A DNA stretch of 64,000 nucleotides from Caldifarciminota bacterium (GTDB taxonomy: Bacteria > Hydrothermota > Tepidihabitantia > Tepidihabitantales > Tepidihabitantaceae), in the NCBI GenBank assembly GCA_026418295.1, contig JAOABP010000001.1:248001-312000 (forward strand). The letters are read 5' to 3'. The notes below the pieces were generated by a model. The model ran no database searches. It saw nothing but the letters and a program-made list of their open reading frames with translations, and was not told the origin of the DNA. The position numbers and the translations under genes were made by a program. Of the stretch, positions 46,222 to 56,270 are shown piece after piece. Positions within the stretch are counted from its first letter, which is position 1, and every line of letters begins with the position of its first letter.

Positions 46222-46249
46222 AATATATCCCTTTTCACTCCACGGTCAA
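46222..46249 (-). promoter_or_regulatory. Promoter for ptsH-ptsI operon
   Basis: TTGACC (46249-46244), 16-nt spacer, TATATT (46227-46222), then 12 nt to ATG at 46209; the expected leader is about 5 nt. Confidence 0.55.
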
Positions 46250-46265
46250 ATTTTTTCTCCGCACT

Positions 46266-46730
46266 TTATATCCGTACTCTGCGTACCTTTATTTTTGCTT
46301 CTCGGAGGAGCTTCCGGGCTAAATCATCCGGGTAGTCATTGGCAATTACAAACTCCCTTATGCCGGCATTGATCAGCATCTTTGCGCAAGTAATACAGGG
46401 CGCATGTGTGCAGTACAGAGTTGCACCGGAGACCTGTATGCCGAAACTGGCAGCCTGAACCAGCGTATTCTGCTCCGCGTGTATTCCGCGGCAGATTTCA
46501 ATCCGCTCTCCGGCTGGAATGTGCAACCTCTTCCGCAGGCAGCCTGCCTGTTCACAATGGACAAGACCATGCGGTGCTCCATTATATCCGGTGCAGAGAA
46601 TTCTCTTCTCCCGGACCAGAACCGCTCCGACCTTTCGGCGCAGACAGGTAGAACGCTGGGCAACCAGCTGAGCAATCCCGATAAAATACTCATCCCAGCT
46701 CTGACGCCGTGCGCTTTTTGCCTGTCTCAT
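46266..46730 (-). CDS. dCMP/cytidine deaminase family protein
   Basis: A 154-residue zinc deaminase, probably dCMP deaminase (ComEB-like), supplying dUMP for dTMP synthesis. The zinc and catalytic motif IHAEQNTLVQAA (HAE) and the second motif CTHAPCITCAKML (PCxxC) are intact. The N-terminus SWDEYFIGIAQLVAQRSTC is typical of dCMP deaminases. It lies 5 nt after the M14 peptidase gene stop. Confidence 0.93.
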   Translation of the reverse strand: MRQAKSARRQSWDEYFIGIAQLVAQRSTCLRRKVGAVLVREKRILCTGYNGAPHGLVHCEQAGCLRKRLHIPAGERIEICRGIHAEQNTLVQAASFGIQVSGATLYCTHAPCITCAKMLINAGIREFVIANDYPDDLARKLLREAKIKVRRVRI

Positions 46731-46735
46731 TACGC

Positions 46736-49700
46736 TTAACGCACCACGCAGATTTTAACACTTGCCCAACCAGTATCGGTCACCAGTTTCAACCAGTAAA
46801 CCCCGGGGCTCAGTTGTGTCCCATTCTGATCAACAAGACGCAGAGTCAGCCAGTCTACCCCTGATTGCAAATTTCCCGAACCGACTCGGCGCACCAGCCG
46901 TCCGCACCGGTCATAGATCAGTAGAGCAGATGCTCCGGACACCGGAAAATTCAGCCGGAGATTGACCGCCCTCCTGACCGGATTGGTCTGAACTGTTATT
47001 TTCGGCATCGAGATGCTATTCACTCCCTCCGCTGCATTAATTCCAGTTCGCCACTCAGTGGAAAAACGGAGTGCATGCCCCGGAATCCAGGGCGAAGCCG
47101 CACGGTGATATGCACCGTTGTATAACGCCTGAATAAATTTGGTCTTCGTATGATCCTGAATCCCGACCGTTGCCGAACTGCCGGGGCGATTGGCGGTCAG
47201 ATATTGAATGACGAACTTGGAGTTACCATCTTCTCCTGCGAGTGTCGTGTCATAGAGAATGATCTCAAATTTATCCCATTCACTGCTGCTGATGTAGTGG
47301 ACCGAATCCCATTCAATGATAAACCGGTGGTTAGCGACATCATGGTAATACCAGACGCTGTCACCGTATCTTGGATCCAAGTCATCCCAGTTGGCGGCGA
47401 TTAATGGAGGCATATTGGAATTCGGCAGCGCGGTATTGGTATAATCAGTTCTGCTTGTCGTCCCCGGTGCAATCCAGCCGTTGGAGCAGATTGAAATCTG
47501 GTTATAGGACTGGCCGTAGAAAACGAAAGGACCGAATGCGGGTGGCAGACTGATCTGCCTTGTCTCGTCGTCGCCGAGTTGTAACCTCGTGCCGATGCCG
47601 TAGATTTCAATCCATTCAAACTCCGGATGCTCCGCATAAGTTGTATCCACCTCATCATAGGCATAATAAAGGGTCGGCTCGGAATTGTCCGGAATCGGAT
47701 CGGTAACCCGCAGTTCGCCTACCGTCAGAGTCAGCAGGAGACTGTCGTGATAATTACTGCCATGAAGGTAAAGTCGCAGTCGGATGCTGTGTTCTCTGGG
47801 AGTCTGAGGTGATGCCCGCACTGTAAACCGGTCGGAAAAGTTACTCCGTATCGAATCCGCAGGGATATTGCCAAAATATCCATTTGAATCAGTGATTGAG
47901 ACATATATATCATCAGTTCTTAAAATCCCGGCGATATCACTGGCGGTAATTCTACCGGCATTTCGCAGTGCAAAAATTAGCCCGGCACTCTCACCGGGAT
48001 CCAGTCTCCCATCATTGTTACCTCCAGGCGGCGAATCAACAATTGTCTGTGACTGATAAACCAGCGCCGGAGCGTTTACTATCGTTCCCTCGATTGCGTC
48101 CAGATCATAGCTCTGGCCACCATCATTCAACCGCACATAACTGGCAAACGGAACGCCAGCGCTCGTCAGATCACAGGCGATGTTTCCGTTACCGAAAGCA
48201 CAGAAACTCCAGGGCCCATTCCAATCGGAAGAAACATAAATTGAGCAGGGTTTAGTGGTGGTGGAATAAACCGTAAAATCCGTCCCGGGGCCGTTAATAA
48301 TCGGTGCGCTCAGTTCAATTACTGCCATACCCCGATTGGTCAGAGTGAGAGCGCGAGTATCCTGTCTACCAAGTGCAAACAGACCCATCGTATTACCCGC
48401 CTGGGTCGGATCCTTGCAGATCCAAGTAGTAACTTTGTAACCAGTAATCGGTGTGGTCGTATCCGGAGACAGACTGACATTAATTACCACAAAGGTATCA
48501 CTCATCACACTTATTCCGCTGACCGTCTTCGGCTGATAACCGTCAGCTAGCACCCGCAGCGAATAGGTTCCGGGCAGCACATATTTAAAGAACCAGCCAC
48601 AGGTATCGGTATAAACCATCCAGTTGGCCGGGTCAGAAATTACAATTGCCCTTTTAACCGGCAGACCGGTAACCGAATCGGTAATACACCCTCGGATTCC
48701 ATAACCACCACGAATCATCCACTGTTTACTTGCGGTCCAGTTAGCCCGGCAGATCGTATCAATCTGATTTTGCGGCGGCGGCTGTCCGGATGCCACCTCA
48801 GCAGCAAATCCGAGTGCCCCTTCGGCACCATAATAAAAATCGGTGGAGGTTCCCTGGCATTCGTAAAGTCCGCGGGAAATCTGATATGCGGGATAACCAG
48901 TAATACTTCCATACTGCTGGCACCACTGGGCATGAGCAGCGCTGTCATAAGTCGCAATCCGTGAATAACTCCAGGGCCACATCACCGAAGTTGCGCCACT
49001 GTGATAGGTCATGGTCATGACAAACGGGTGACGGGTAAAAAAGTTCCGCAACCCGCGAATTTCCGGCTGACTCCAAGGAACATTGGCACCCGACTCCTGA
49101 TTCCAAGCATAACCATAATCCCGGTTCAGATCAATGCCGTTGGAATTCCCCCGGGTCCGGTTAATCAACCCTTCGGGATTAACACAAGGAATGATCCATA
49201 TCTCTCTGGTATTCACCAGATAGGTAATCAGTGGATCACTCCCATAGTTGTCGGTGAGCTGCCGGGTAATATACCAGCAGATTTCCGTGCCGATATTCTC
49301 ATTACCATGGGTGGTTCCATCCCATTCCAGTCGGGGACGATGATTCTCCACCGTCGGGTTCTGGGTTATTTTAAGCGCAATTACATATTTACCGGTTGGC
49401 GAAACGGCGATTGTCTCCAGCTGACAGATATTGGGATAGGTTGTGGCAATAAGGGCAAACGTATCCATAATCTCTTGATACGAGTGATAGCGACCGAAAT
49501 CCTCTCCCGAACACTGTTCTGCTGCCTCCTTTTGCATATCTGGTACCAGCACATCCAAGCGATAACCGATACTCTTCAGCCTCTCATAGGTTTGCTCGCT
49601 CACCGCTCCAACGAAGTAATCATCAGTAACTTCATAGAATTCCAGCACTCCACGGGCAATTGCCGGCAGCTGGACCTTGGAACAGTGAACACGAACCTTC

Positions 49701-49768
49701 ATTTCCCGTTCCTGTGCCCAAACAAGCAGACAACCGGTAGTCAACAATAAAGGCATTAACCTCTTCAT
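46736..49768 (-). CDS. Large secreted M14 zinc carboxypeptidase with sorting domain
   Basis: A 1010-residue protein. It has a signal (RLMPLLLTTGCLLVWA), a prodomain to about 95 and an M14 domain with HGNE ligands (His154, Glu157), GIDLNRDYGYAW, a third ligand in MTYHSGATS and the catalytic Glu in GFAAEVASG. A regulatory-like beta domain (GIRGCITDSVTGLPV), further beta regions and a nidogen-like/beta segment with FVFYGQSYNQISICSNGWI follow. The T9SS-type end is LSPGVYWLKLVTD ... CVVR. It shares domain order with the M14 gene at 31379-33376, so the two look like paralogues. AAAGGAG precedes ATG at 49768. Confidence 0.9.
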   Translation of the reverse strand: MKRLMPLLLTTGCLLVWAQEREMKVRVHCSKVQLPAIARGVLEFYEVTDDYFVGAVSEQTYERLKSIGYRLDVLVPDMQKEAAEQCSGEDFGRYHSYQEIMDTFALIATTYPNICQLETIAVSPTGKYVIALKITQNPTVENHRPRLEWDGTTHGNENIGTEICWYITRQLTDNYGSDPLITYLVNTREIWIIPCVNPEGLINRTRGNSNGIDLNRDYGYAWNQESGANVPWSQPEIRGLRNFFTRHPFVMTMTYHSGATSVMWPWSYSRIATYDSAAHAQWCQQYGSITGYPAYQISRGLYECQGTSTDFYYGAEGALGFAAEVASGQPPPQNQIDTICRANWTASKQWMIRGGYGIRGCITDSVTGLPVKRAIVISDPANWMVYTDTCGWFFKYVLPGTYSLRVLADGYQPKTVSGISVMSDTFVVINVSLSPDTTTPITGYKVTTWICKDPTQAGNTMGLFALGRQDTRALTLTNRGMAVIELSAPIINGPGTDFTVYSTTTKPCSIYVSSDWNGPWSFCAFGNGNIACDLTSAGVPFASYVRLNDGGQSYDLDAIEGTIVNAPALVYQSQTIVDSPPGGNNDGRLDPGESAGLIFALRNAGRITASDIAGILRTDDIYVSITDSNGYFGNIPADSIRSNFSDRFTVRASPQTPREHSIRLRLYLHGSNYHDSLLLTLTVGELRVTDPIPDNSEPTLYYAYDEVDTTYAEHPEFEWIEIYGIGTRLQLGDDETRQISLPPAFGPFVFYGQSYNQISICSNGWIAPGTTSRTDYTNTALPNSNMPPLIAANWDDLDPRYGDSVWYYHDVANHRFIIEWDSVHYISSSEWDKFEIILYDTTLAGEDGNSKFVIQYLTANRPGSSATVGIQDHTKTKFIQALYNGAYHRAASPWIPGHALRFSTEWRTGINAAEGVNSISMPKITVQTNPVRRAVNLRLNFPVSGASALLIYDRCGRLVRRVGSGNLQSGVDWLTLRLVDQNGTQLSPGVYWLKLVTDTGWASVKICVVR

Positions 49769-49790
49769 TTACAACTCCTTTTCTGGTTTT

Positions 49791-50441
49791 TCAACGTGTT
49801 TGACCGCTTTGAACCAACACAGTCTCAGGTGCAGACCACTCAGATAAATACCCTTTCTTGTCCTTTGCCCGGCAGCGGACCTCAAACTCCCCTTCCATCG
49901 TAAAAACATGTCTTTTTGCAACTATCGTTCCGGGCAGGACATAATCACTCCACACGTCAACTGTATCACTCCAGCAGAATTGAATCGCCACCAGTTCATT
50001 CAGAGGGTGGAGTGCTGATGAGTAAAATGTTACATTGTCCCCGACAACAACTGTATCCGGACCTGCCGGTTTTCTCGGCACTGAAGGCACATACCATCGG
50101 ACTGTCACATTCAGGCTCTCTGACCAGCCGGATTCATGCTGACGATCGCGTGCCTTCGCCCGGAGAAAGAAACTCCCGGTATCGGCAAATGAAAACTGTC
50201 TTACAATCTCCACACCCTGAGGAAACCACTCGGTCCAGCCGGAGCTGCTCTGATTATTCCACTCGAACAGGTAGGCAACTGAATCTCCTTCCCGGTCAAC
50301 TGAAATCACAGAAAAAACCAATGTATCATTCGGCCTCCCCCGCTGCGGTCCGAAGATGATCGGCACTGAAGGCGGTTGGTTATGGCAGCCCAACATTAAA
50401 ACAAATAAAACAGAATGAACAATCAAGTTCCGATAACTCAT
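49791..50441 (-). CDS. Lipoprotein with two PKD/Ig-like domains
   Basis: A 216-residue protein with lipobox VLMLGC. Two similar beta-sandwich modules follow (about 24-110 and 113-210), each with PKD-like features (GDSVAYLFEWNNQSSSGW; ELVAIQFCWSDTVDVWSD) and matching ends (ESGWSESLNVTV; LSEWSAPETVLV). Such modules mediate surface adhesion or spacing; the specific role is unknown. The -10 is 12 nt before ATG. The M14 peptidase gene follows 22 nt on. Confidence 0.75.
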   Translation of the reverse strand: MSYRNLIVHSVLFVLMLGCHNQPPSVPIIFGPQRGRPNDTLVFSVISVDREGDSVAYLFEWNNQSSSGWTEWFPQGVEIVRQFSFADTGSFFLRAKARDRQHESGWSESLNVTVRWYVPSVPRKPAGPDTVVVGDNVTFYSSALHPLNELVAIQFCWSDTVDVWSDYVLPGTIVAKRHVFTMEGEFEVRCRAKDKKGYLSEWSAPETVLVQSGQTR

Positions 50442-50453
50442 ACAATTTTAAAA

Positions 50454-50481
50454 ATAATAAGCTTAATCTGATTCAAGTCAA
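50454..50481 (-). promoter_or_regulatory. Promoter for the PKD-like lipoprotein/M14 operon
   Basis: TTGACT (50481-50476), 16-nt spacer, TATTAT (50459-50454), 12 nt before ATG at 50441 with no Shine-Dalgarno. Confidence 0.55.
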
Positions 50482-50520
50482 CCGGAAGTTCAACATTTCT
50501 GGGAATACCGCCAAGTTTCC

Positions 50521-50548
50521 TTGACTTTTTGATAATGTTACTTAAAAT
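50521..50548 (+). promoter_or_regulatory. Promoter for tRNA-Leu and tig-clpP-clpX
   Basis: TTGACT (50521-50526), 16-nt spacer, TAAAAT (50543-50548), 20 nt before the tRNA. It is divergent from the lipoprotein promoter. Confidence 0.6.
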
Positions 50549-50568
50549 CAAAAAAATGTTGATTTCAG

Positions 50569-50651
50569 GCGAGGATGGCGGAACTTGGCAGACGCGCCAG
50601 ACTTAGGATCTGGTCCCGAAAGGGATGGGGGTTCAATTCCCCCTCCTCGCA
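50569..50651 (+). tRNA. tRNA-Leu (anticodon TAG)
   Basis: An 83-nt class II tRNA. It has a 7-bp acceptor (GCGAGGA with TCCTCGC), discriminator A, and anticodon arm CCAGA-CTTAGGA-TCTGG (anticodon TAG). A variable arm TCCCGAAAGGGA and T-arm GTTCAATTC are present. No CCA is encoded. tig begins 23 nt downstream. Confidence 0.96.
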
Positions 50652-50674
50652 TCAATAAAATCAAAGGAGCATAT

Positions 50675-51907
50675 TTGGAAATCAGAGTAAAATCGCCCCA
50701 AGAGTGGTTGCGAGAAGTAGAAATTGAATTTGAACCGGAACTCTTGAAATCCAAGATGGAATCTTTGCTTGAAGAATACAGAAATAAAGCAAAAATACCG
50801 GGATTCCGGCCCGGAAGGGTCCCCAAACACATCCTCGAACGGCGCTTAGGAAACGCACTCGAGTCGGCTGCTGCTGAAGAACTGGTGGAACAGGCATTAA
50901 CAGAAGCGATGGAAAAAAGAGGCATTAAACCCGCTTCCCAACCAAAAATCGAGGATCTTGAAATTACCCCGGATAAATCCATCCGGGTGAAGGCGGTAAT
51001 TGAAATTATCCCGGAATTTGAGCTTGATGATTACACCGCACTTACTCTCGAACGCCGACAGCCAGTGGGCTTTGATGATGAGTTTGACAAAAGACTTGCC
51101 ACCCTGCGGAACCGGTGTGCGGTATTCCAGCCGGTCCAACGCCCCGCCCAGCCGGGCGACTATGTAGTTGTGGATTACACCCTACGAGAAGGAGACAAGA
51201 TCGTTGCCGGACCAAAATCAAATGTGACCCTGGAAGTAGGAGCAGAAGGAAATCACCCAGATATCAATAAAGCACTCACTGGGGTTTCCGTGGGGGACGA
51301 ACGGTCAGCGGACATTACATTTCCTGCCGATCATCCCGATAAAAATCTTGCTGGAAGGACCATTACCTATCATCTGAAAGTTCGGAGGGTCCGGGAAAAA
51401 ATTCTTCCCGAAGTGACCGATGAGTTTGCCCAGGACCTCGGTTATGAAAATCTGGATGCCCTGCGCCAGGCGATCAACGATGAAATTCTGGCTGACCGTG
51501 AAGAACAGATGAAATCAGAACTCCATGGCCAGATTATTGATCAACTAACATCTCGTTACCAGTTCGAACCGCCTGCATCCTGGGTCCAGGCGCATCTCGA
51601 CCGGCTCCTTCGCGAGTTCAACCTGCCGGACACACCGGAGGTCCGGGAGAAACTGAAACCGGCAGCGCTGAAATCTGCCCGGTTTGACTGTATTGTGCTG
51701 CGCATCGCTCAGAAGGAAAATCTTGTTGTCACCGACGAAGAAATCGAATCTCGAATTCAGGCCCTAGCCCAGACAACCGGACGCAAGCCGGAGGAAATTG
51801 CTCCATATCTAGACAACTCCTCATACCGCTTTCAAACACTGCAAGATAAAGTTCTGCAACTGATTCTTGATCGAGCATCAGTCAAGAGTCAAACAAATGA
51901 ACGGTAA
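50675..51907 (+). CDS. tig: Trigger factor chaperone
   Basis: A ribosome-associated chaperone and prolyl isomerase of about 410 residues. The N-terminal ribosome-binding signature [20 protein letters not shown] is intact. The FKBP-like domain ([19 protein letters not shown]) and the helical C-terminal domain follow. I chose TTG at 50675 because AAAGGAG lies 6 nt upstream and the protein then starts with the expected strand ([19 protein letters not shown]); the open frame extends back through the tRNA, which cannot be coding. Confidence 0.94.
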   Translation: MEIRVKSPQEWLREVEIEFEPELLKSKMESLLEEYRNKAKIPGFRPGRVPKHILERRLGNALESAAAEELVEQALTEAMEKRGIKPASQPKIEDLEITPDKSIRVKAVIEIIPEFELDDYTALTLERRQPVGFDDEFDKRLATLRNRCAVFQPVQRPAQPGDYVVVDYTLREGDKIVAGPKSNVTLEVGAEGNHPDINKALTGVSVGDERSADITFPADHPDKNLAGRTITYHLKVRRVREKILPEVTDEFAQDLGYENLDALRQAINDEILADREEQMKSELHGQIIDQLTSRYQFEPPASWVQAHLDRLLREFNLPDTPEVREKLKPAALKSARFDCIVLRIAQKENLVVTDEEIESRIQALAQTTGRKPEEIAPYLDNSSYRFQTLQDKVLQLILDRASVKSQTNER

Positions 51908-51938
51908 AATCAAAAATCAGGAACTAGGGGAGGCTCCC

Positions 51939-52523
51939 GTGTTAATTCCGATGGTAATTGAACAGACCGGCCGGGGAGAACGCGCATATGATATTTACTC
52001 CCGGCTTCTTAAGGAAAGAATTATTTTTCTCGGACAGCCGGTTGACGATACCGTTGCCAATCTGGTTGTTGCCCAGCTGCTCTATCTGGAAGCAGAGGAT
52101 CCGGAAAAGGATATCTACCTCTACATCAATTCCCCTGGCGGCGTAGTATCTGCCGGGCTGGCGATTTACGATACCATGCAGTATATCCGCCCCAAGGTTT
52201 CGACTATCTGTGTTGGAGAGGCGGCATCAATCGCTGCGTTGTTGCTGGCGGCTGGTGAAAAAGGCAAGAGATTTGCACTCCCCCGTTCCCGAATGATGAT
52301 CCACCAGCCGGCAGCATATGGATTAAGCGGGCAGGCTACAGATATCGAAATTCACGCCCGTGAACTCGTCCGGGCAAAGGAACTCTTGGCGGAAATTCTC
52401 GCCAAACACACCGGTCAGCCGGTGGAAAAAATACTCAAGGACACAGACCGCAATTATTTCATGTCGGCACAGGAAGCCAAGCAGTACGGTCTGATCGACG
52501 AAGTAATAGAAAAGCGCAAATGA
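51939..52523 (+). CDS. clpP: ATP-dependent Clp protease proteolytic subunit
   Basis: A 194-residue serine protease. The N-terminus [20 protein letters not shown] matches the family start exactly when GTG at 51939 is used, and AGGGGAGG lies 5 nt upstream. Earlier in-frame starts (51867, 51897) would add non-conserved residues and overlap tig. The catalytic Ser lies in [14 protein letters not shown], His in MMIHQPA, and Asp in [10 protein letters not shown]. Coupled to clpX, whose ATG overlaps its stop (ATGA). Confidence 0.96.
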   Translation: MLIPMVIEQTGRGERAYDIYSRLLKERIIFLGQPVDDTVANLVVAQLLYLEAEDPEKDIYLYINSPGGVVSAGLAIYDTMQYIRPKVSTICVGEAASIAALLLAAGEKGKRFALPRSRMMIHQPAAYGLSGQATDIEIHARELVRAKELLAEILAKHTGQPVEKILKDTDRNYFMSAQEAKQYGLIDEVIEKRK

Positions 52524-53765
52524 GTTCCCGCCACTCTCAGCCCAGACCCAGACCGCAGAACATATGCTCGTTTTGTGGTACTCCGGAAACCACCAGCCAC
52601 CGGCTGGTTCGTGGTCGTAATGGCCTAATCTGCCGGCAATGTACCCGGCTGGCTTATTCCCTTTTTGAGGAACAGAGGCGGACCGTGGAATATCTGCGGG
52701 AAATTCCCCCCCGAGATCAAGAAATTTCTCGACGAATACGTCATTGGTCAGGAGTATGCTAAAAAAGTAATCTCGGTAGCCGTTTACAACCACTACCAAC
52801 GGATCACAGCTCCCCGGACCGCACCACAGCTGGATAAAAGCAATATTCTGCTCATCGGTCCTACTGGTGTCGGCAAAACACTGATTGCGGAAACGCTTGC
52901 CCGGTTTCTCAAAGTTCCTTTTGCAATCGCCGATGCCACACCGTTAACTGAAGCCGGCTATGTTGGAGAAGACGTTGAAAATATCCTGCTTAGACTACTT
53001 CAAGCGGCCGACGGTAACATTCAACTGGCTGAGATCGGCATCGTTTACATTGACGAAATCGACAAGATCGGACGCAAATCCGAATCCCCTTCAATCACCA
53101 GAGATGTCTCTGGTGAAGGAGTCCAGCAGGCTCTTTTAAAAATACTGGAAGGCACTGTCGCCAATGTACCTCCCCAAGGAGGCAGAAAGCACCCGGGGCA
53201 GCAGTTTCTGCAGGTTAATACCAGAAATATTCTGTTCATCTGCGGCGGAACATTTGAAGGACTCGACAAGATAATTGAACGCCGGATTTGTTCTGGGACC
53301 ATTGGCTTTGCCGCCAATATCACCCGAACACATCCCGAAAATGAAGATGAACTGCTACGTTGCGTCCAACCTGATGATTTAATCAAGTATGGCATGATTC
53401 CCGAATTCGTTGGCCGACTGCCGGTCATTGCGCCCCTTCACAGCCTGTCGCAATCTGCTTTAATTGACATCCTTACTCAGCCTAAAAATGCTCTGCTTAA
53501 GCAGTATGCCTATTATTTTGAACGGGAAGGAGTCAAACTCACCTTTACTCCCGAGGCGTTAGCTGCAGTTGCCGAACGGGCATTGCAATTGCGAACTGGT
53601 GCCCGCGGCCTGCGTGCGGTACTGGAAGAAACAATGCTGGAAATCATGTTTGAACTACCTACACGACATAACATCATTGAGTGCATTATCACCCCGGAAG
53701 TGATCAGAAAGGAAAAACCGCCCGTTTATATTCACGGGCGGCGGACCGTGCGCCGAACGCATTAA
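52520..53765 (+). CDS. clpX: ClpX unfoldase, frameshifted as sequenced
   Basis: ClpX unfolds substrates and feeds ClpP. Here it is split over two frames. The first (52520 on) encodes the four-Cys zinc-binding domain (CSFCG ... CRQC). The second begins [19 protein letters not shown] and continues with Walker A ([18 protein letters not shown]), Walker B ([13 protein letters not shown]) and the ClpX sensor regions. The break is in C7 at 52706-52712; six Cs would join REIPP directly to EIKKFL, and the total length (1246 nt) is one base over a multiple of three. The result would be a normal 414-residue ClpX. An indel error in a homopolymer is the simplest explanation. The 3' end carries a minus-strand terminator. 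Confidence 0.93.
53713..53741 (-). terminator. Terminator of the oxygen-defence operon, inside the 3' end of clpX
   Basis: Stem CCGCCCGT (53718-53725) with ACGGGCGG (53734-53741), 8-nt loop. On the minus strand it is followed by five Ts (complement of 53713-53717), a standard intrinsic terminator, 33 nt past the stop of the rubredoxin-flavin reductase gene. It lies within clpX codons. Confidence 0.8.
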
Positions 53766-53773
53766 TTCTTTAT

Positions 53774-54496
53774 CTATTCCTCAGGCTCAAACTGATCTTT
53801 AGTTGCTCCGCACACTGGACACACCCACTCAGCTGGCAGATTTTCGAACGGTGTTCCGGCAGGAATTCCGTTCTCTGGATCACCAACAGAAGGATCATAC
53901 ACATACCCGCAGACCGAACAGACATACCGTCTCATTTTTATACTCCCTTCGTTTTTCTTTACCTTCGTCTGCGCCTTGTTTTCCTCCCGGTAGGTCGGTG
54001 CACCCTTTCCGGTTTTCCCCTTCTTGACCAGATGATAATAAGAGTAGGTTAGCGGCTCTGCCTCGCGGATAACGCGAGCAGCCACCACCTCAGCAACGAA
54101 CAGGTCATGGGTAACACAATCAATTCGTTCCCGTACCCTCGCCTCAATCTGAGCGACGGTATAATCAGTCAGCATTGGTGCACCAGTAATCCCCAATTCG
54201 TAATTTACCCCTGCGAACTTGTCGAACTCCCGGCCGGAACGGAACCCGAACCGGCCGATAAACTCCAGTGGTGTATCCTGTGTGAGCACTGAAATCGCCA
54301 GCACCCCGCTTTTGCGGATGAATTCGTTGGTGAGCGAATTCTTGTTGATCGTTACCGAAACAAGCGTAGGGTTCAGTGCTACCTGAACTACGGTGTTAAC
54401 TACTAATCCGTTAATCCTGTCACCGTTACGACTTGCGACAACATACAAGCCGTAGGTAAACTTGTCTAATGCCCGCTGATCAACCTGTTCCTTCAT
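53774..54496 (-). CDS. Flavin reductase-rubredoxin fusion (high-molecular-weight rubredoxin)
   Basis: A 240-residue protein. Residues 1-160 are a FMN-binding flavin reductase-like domain ([33 protein letters not shown]). Then come a Lys-rich linker (about 160-187) and a rubredoxin with two CxxC pairs ([29 protein letters not shown]). In Moorella the same fusion (Hrb) passes electrons from NAD(P)H to the flavodiiron protein. The gene starts right at the flavodiiron gene stop, so that role is strongly suggested here. Confidence 0.92.
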   Translation of the reverse strand: MKEQVDQRALDKFTYGLYVVASRNGDRINGLVVNTVVQVALNPTLVSVTINKNSLTNEFIRKSGVLAISVLTQDTPLEFIGRFGFRSGREFDKFAGVNYELGITGAPMLTDYTVAQIEARVRERIDCVTHDLFVAEVVAARVIREAEPLTYSYYHLVKKGKTGKGAPTYREENKAQTKVKKNEGSIKMRRYVCSVCGYVYDPSVGDPENGIPAGTPFENLPAEWVCPVCGATKDQFEPEE

Positions 54497-55701
54497 TATT
54501 CCTCCACTCTTTCTTTGACCAATTCGGCCATACGCCTACCAAACTCCCAGCACCGAGCAAGCGCATCCTGGTCCGGTACATACTTCACCCGCAGCGGTAC
54601 TTCGGGCAGTTCTATCCCCATTGACTTCAGTTCCGTACTGATCATCTCAGTTGCCTCACCACTCCAGCCGTAAGACCCGAATGCGGCTCCAATTTTGTTT
54701 TTCGGCTTCAATCCCTTCATGTAAGTCAAAAAATCGGCAACCGTGGGAAACATTCCGTTGTTTAATGTTGGTGAACCAACAATCACCGCACCGGCATCCA
54801 GCACTTCGGTCATAACATCGCTCCGATCGGTAGCGCGTAGACGCATAACCTTCACTGACAAACCGGCTTCAGCAACCCCGTCAGCGATTGCCCGTGCCAT
54901 CAGATCGGTACTCTGCCACATCGTATCGTAAACAATCACCACCTTTAGCTGCGGCAGTTGACGTGCCCACTCCTGGTACCAGCCAATAATTTTGTCGTTA
55001 TCATTGCTGCGCCAGACGGGCCCATGATCCGGTGCAATGATTTCAGGCCGGATATCCAGTACGCTTAGCCTTTCAGCAAGCTTTAACACCAGCGGTGAGT
55101 AGGGCAATAAGATATTGGCATAGTATTTCGCCGCTTCCCATTTCAATACCGGTTCCTCAATCTGATCTGCGAAACGCTCGCCGCTTGCCAGATGCATTCC
55201 GAAGCCATCCTGTGAGAAGAGCAGGTTCCGCTCACCCAGATAGGTTATCATACTATCGGGCCAGTGCAACATCCGGGTTTCGAAGAACTTTAGTTTCATA
55301 TTTCCAAGACTCAGCTCATCACCGTCCTTTAGGGCAGTAATTTCAGTTTTCAAGTGATAATGCTCACTCAGTGCTTTCACACCCATCACCGAAGCAAACA
55401 CTCTCTCCGGCTTCAGTTCCGTAATGACTTGGGGAAGAGCCCCAGAATGATCCATCTCCGCGTGGTTGGATATTATATAACTTATTTCACCAGGGTCGAT
55501 TACCGAAGCAATCCTTGTCAGCATTTCCTGCTTAAACGGCGCCTTCACCGTATCAATCAATGTAACCCGATCTGCCAGAATCAGATAAGCGTTGTAGGTC
55601 GTGCCTTTCTCGGTAGAATAACCGTGAAAGTCCCGGATATTCCAGTCAACTGCTCCCACCCAGTAAACATCGTCGGTCAGCTTTACCGCTTTAAATTCCA
55701 T
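54496..55701 (-). CDS. fprA: Flavodiiron protein (A-type flavoprotein, O2/NO reductase)
   Basis: A 401-residue cytoplasmic enzyme reducing O2 to water (or NO to N2O). The N-terminal metallo-beta-lactamase-like domain has the diiron ligands [13 protein letters not shown], and APDHGPVWR carries a late His. The flavodoxin-like C-terminal domain ([33 protein letters not shown]) binds FMN. Its redox partner is the adjacent rubredoxin-flavin reductase. Confidence 0.94.
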   Translation of the reverse strand: MEFKAVKLTDDVYWVGAVDWNIRDFHGYSTEKGTTYNAYLILADRVTLIDTVKAPFKQEMLTRIASVIDPGEISYIISNHAEMDHSGALPQVITELKPERVFASVMGVKALSEHYHLKTEITALKDGDELSLGNMKLKFFETRMLHWPDSMITYLGERNLLFSQDGFGMHLASGERFADQIEEPVLKWEAAKYYANILLPYSPLVLKLAERLSVLDIRPEIIAPDHGPVWRSNDNDKIIGWYQEWARQLPQLKVVIVYDTMWQSTDLMARAIADGVAEAGLSVKVMRLRATDRSDVMTEVLDAGAVIVGSPTLNNGMFPTVADFLTYMKGLKPKNKIGAAFGSYGWSGEATEMISTELKSMGIELPEVPLRVKYVPDQDALARCWEFGRRMAELVKERVEE

Positions 55702-55722
55702 TTTTAGCCTCTCCCAGCTGAC

Positions 55723-56268
55723 TCAACCCGCAATTCCGGTTCCCTGAGCGTATAGATTAGCAAGTTCCGGCGGCAGAACAAAGGTTCGCTGTCCGAGCTC
55801 CCGATCTATCATAAGCAAACCTCTGCCGTCCCCTCCAATAAGCCTCAACTGCTGAGCTACTGTCAGCGTACTCTCCTCCTCTTCCACCTGTTCATCAACA
55901 AACCATTGTAACAATGAATTTGAAGCATAATCACCTTCACTCTGCGCCAGTTTTACCAGTTCATGAATCTTGCCTGTAATGAACTTTTCATGCTCGTAAG
56001 CCGCCTCAAATGCCTTTAGGGGTGAATCCCACTTATGGGCAAGGATATTCAATGGCTGTAATCGGACCTCACCGCCACGCTCAATGATATGCTTGTAGAA
56101 GCGCATCGCATGCGTCAGCTCCTCTTGCACCTGTGCCCGCATCCATCGTCCCATGCCTGGAAAACCTCCATTGTCAAAATAAGCGGCCATCGCAAGATAC
56201 AGATATGCTGACTCCAGTTCATGCCGGATTTGTTCGTTAAAGGCATCCTCTATCCGCTTCGGAATCAT
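55723..56268 (-). CDS. ftnA: Ferritin
   Basis: A ~181-residue bacterial ferritin storing iron and limiting Fenton chemistry. Ferroxidase residues are in QIRHELESAYLYLAMA (Glu), QEELTHAMRFYKHI (ExxH) and WFVDEQVEEEES. I chose ATG at 56268 (MIPKRIEDAFNEQI) because AAAGGAG lies upstream; a longer in-frame start at 56286 would overlap the desulfoferrodoxin gene. It lies immediately after that gene. Confidence 0.93.
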   Translation of the reverse strand: MIPKRIEDAFNEQIRHELESAYLYLAMAAYFDNGGFPGMGRWMRAQVQEELTHAMRFYKHIIERGGEVRLQPLNILAHKWDSPLKAFEAAYEHEKFITGKIHELVKLAQSEGDYASNSLLQWFVDEQVEEEESTLTVAQQLRLIGGDGRGLLMIDRELGQRTFVLPPELANLYAQGTGIAG

Positions 56269-56270
56269 TT

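Noticed and set aside
49001-49750. 249-codon antisense frame within the 1010-residue M14 gene
   Set aside because: Complement of a clear signal peptide and catalytic domain; no independent support.
50585-50674. In-frame upstream extension of the trigger factor gene
   Set aside because: The extension runs through tRNA-Leu. TTG at 50675 with AAAGGAG upstream and the expected N-terminal strand is the real start.
52700-52720. Programmed ribosomal frameshift in clpX
   Set aside because: The site is only a C7 run with no evident stimulatory structure, and ClpX is not known to use one. A homopolymer sequencing error explains it more simply, especially given the similar G7/C7 break in the Kelch-like gene.
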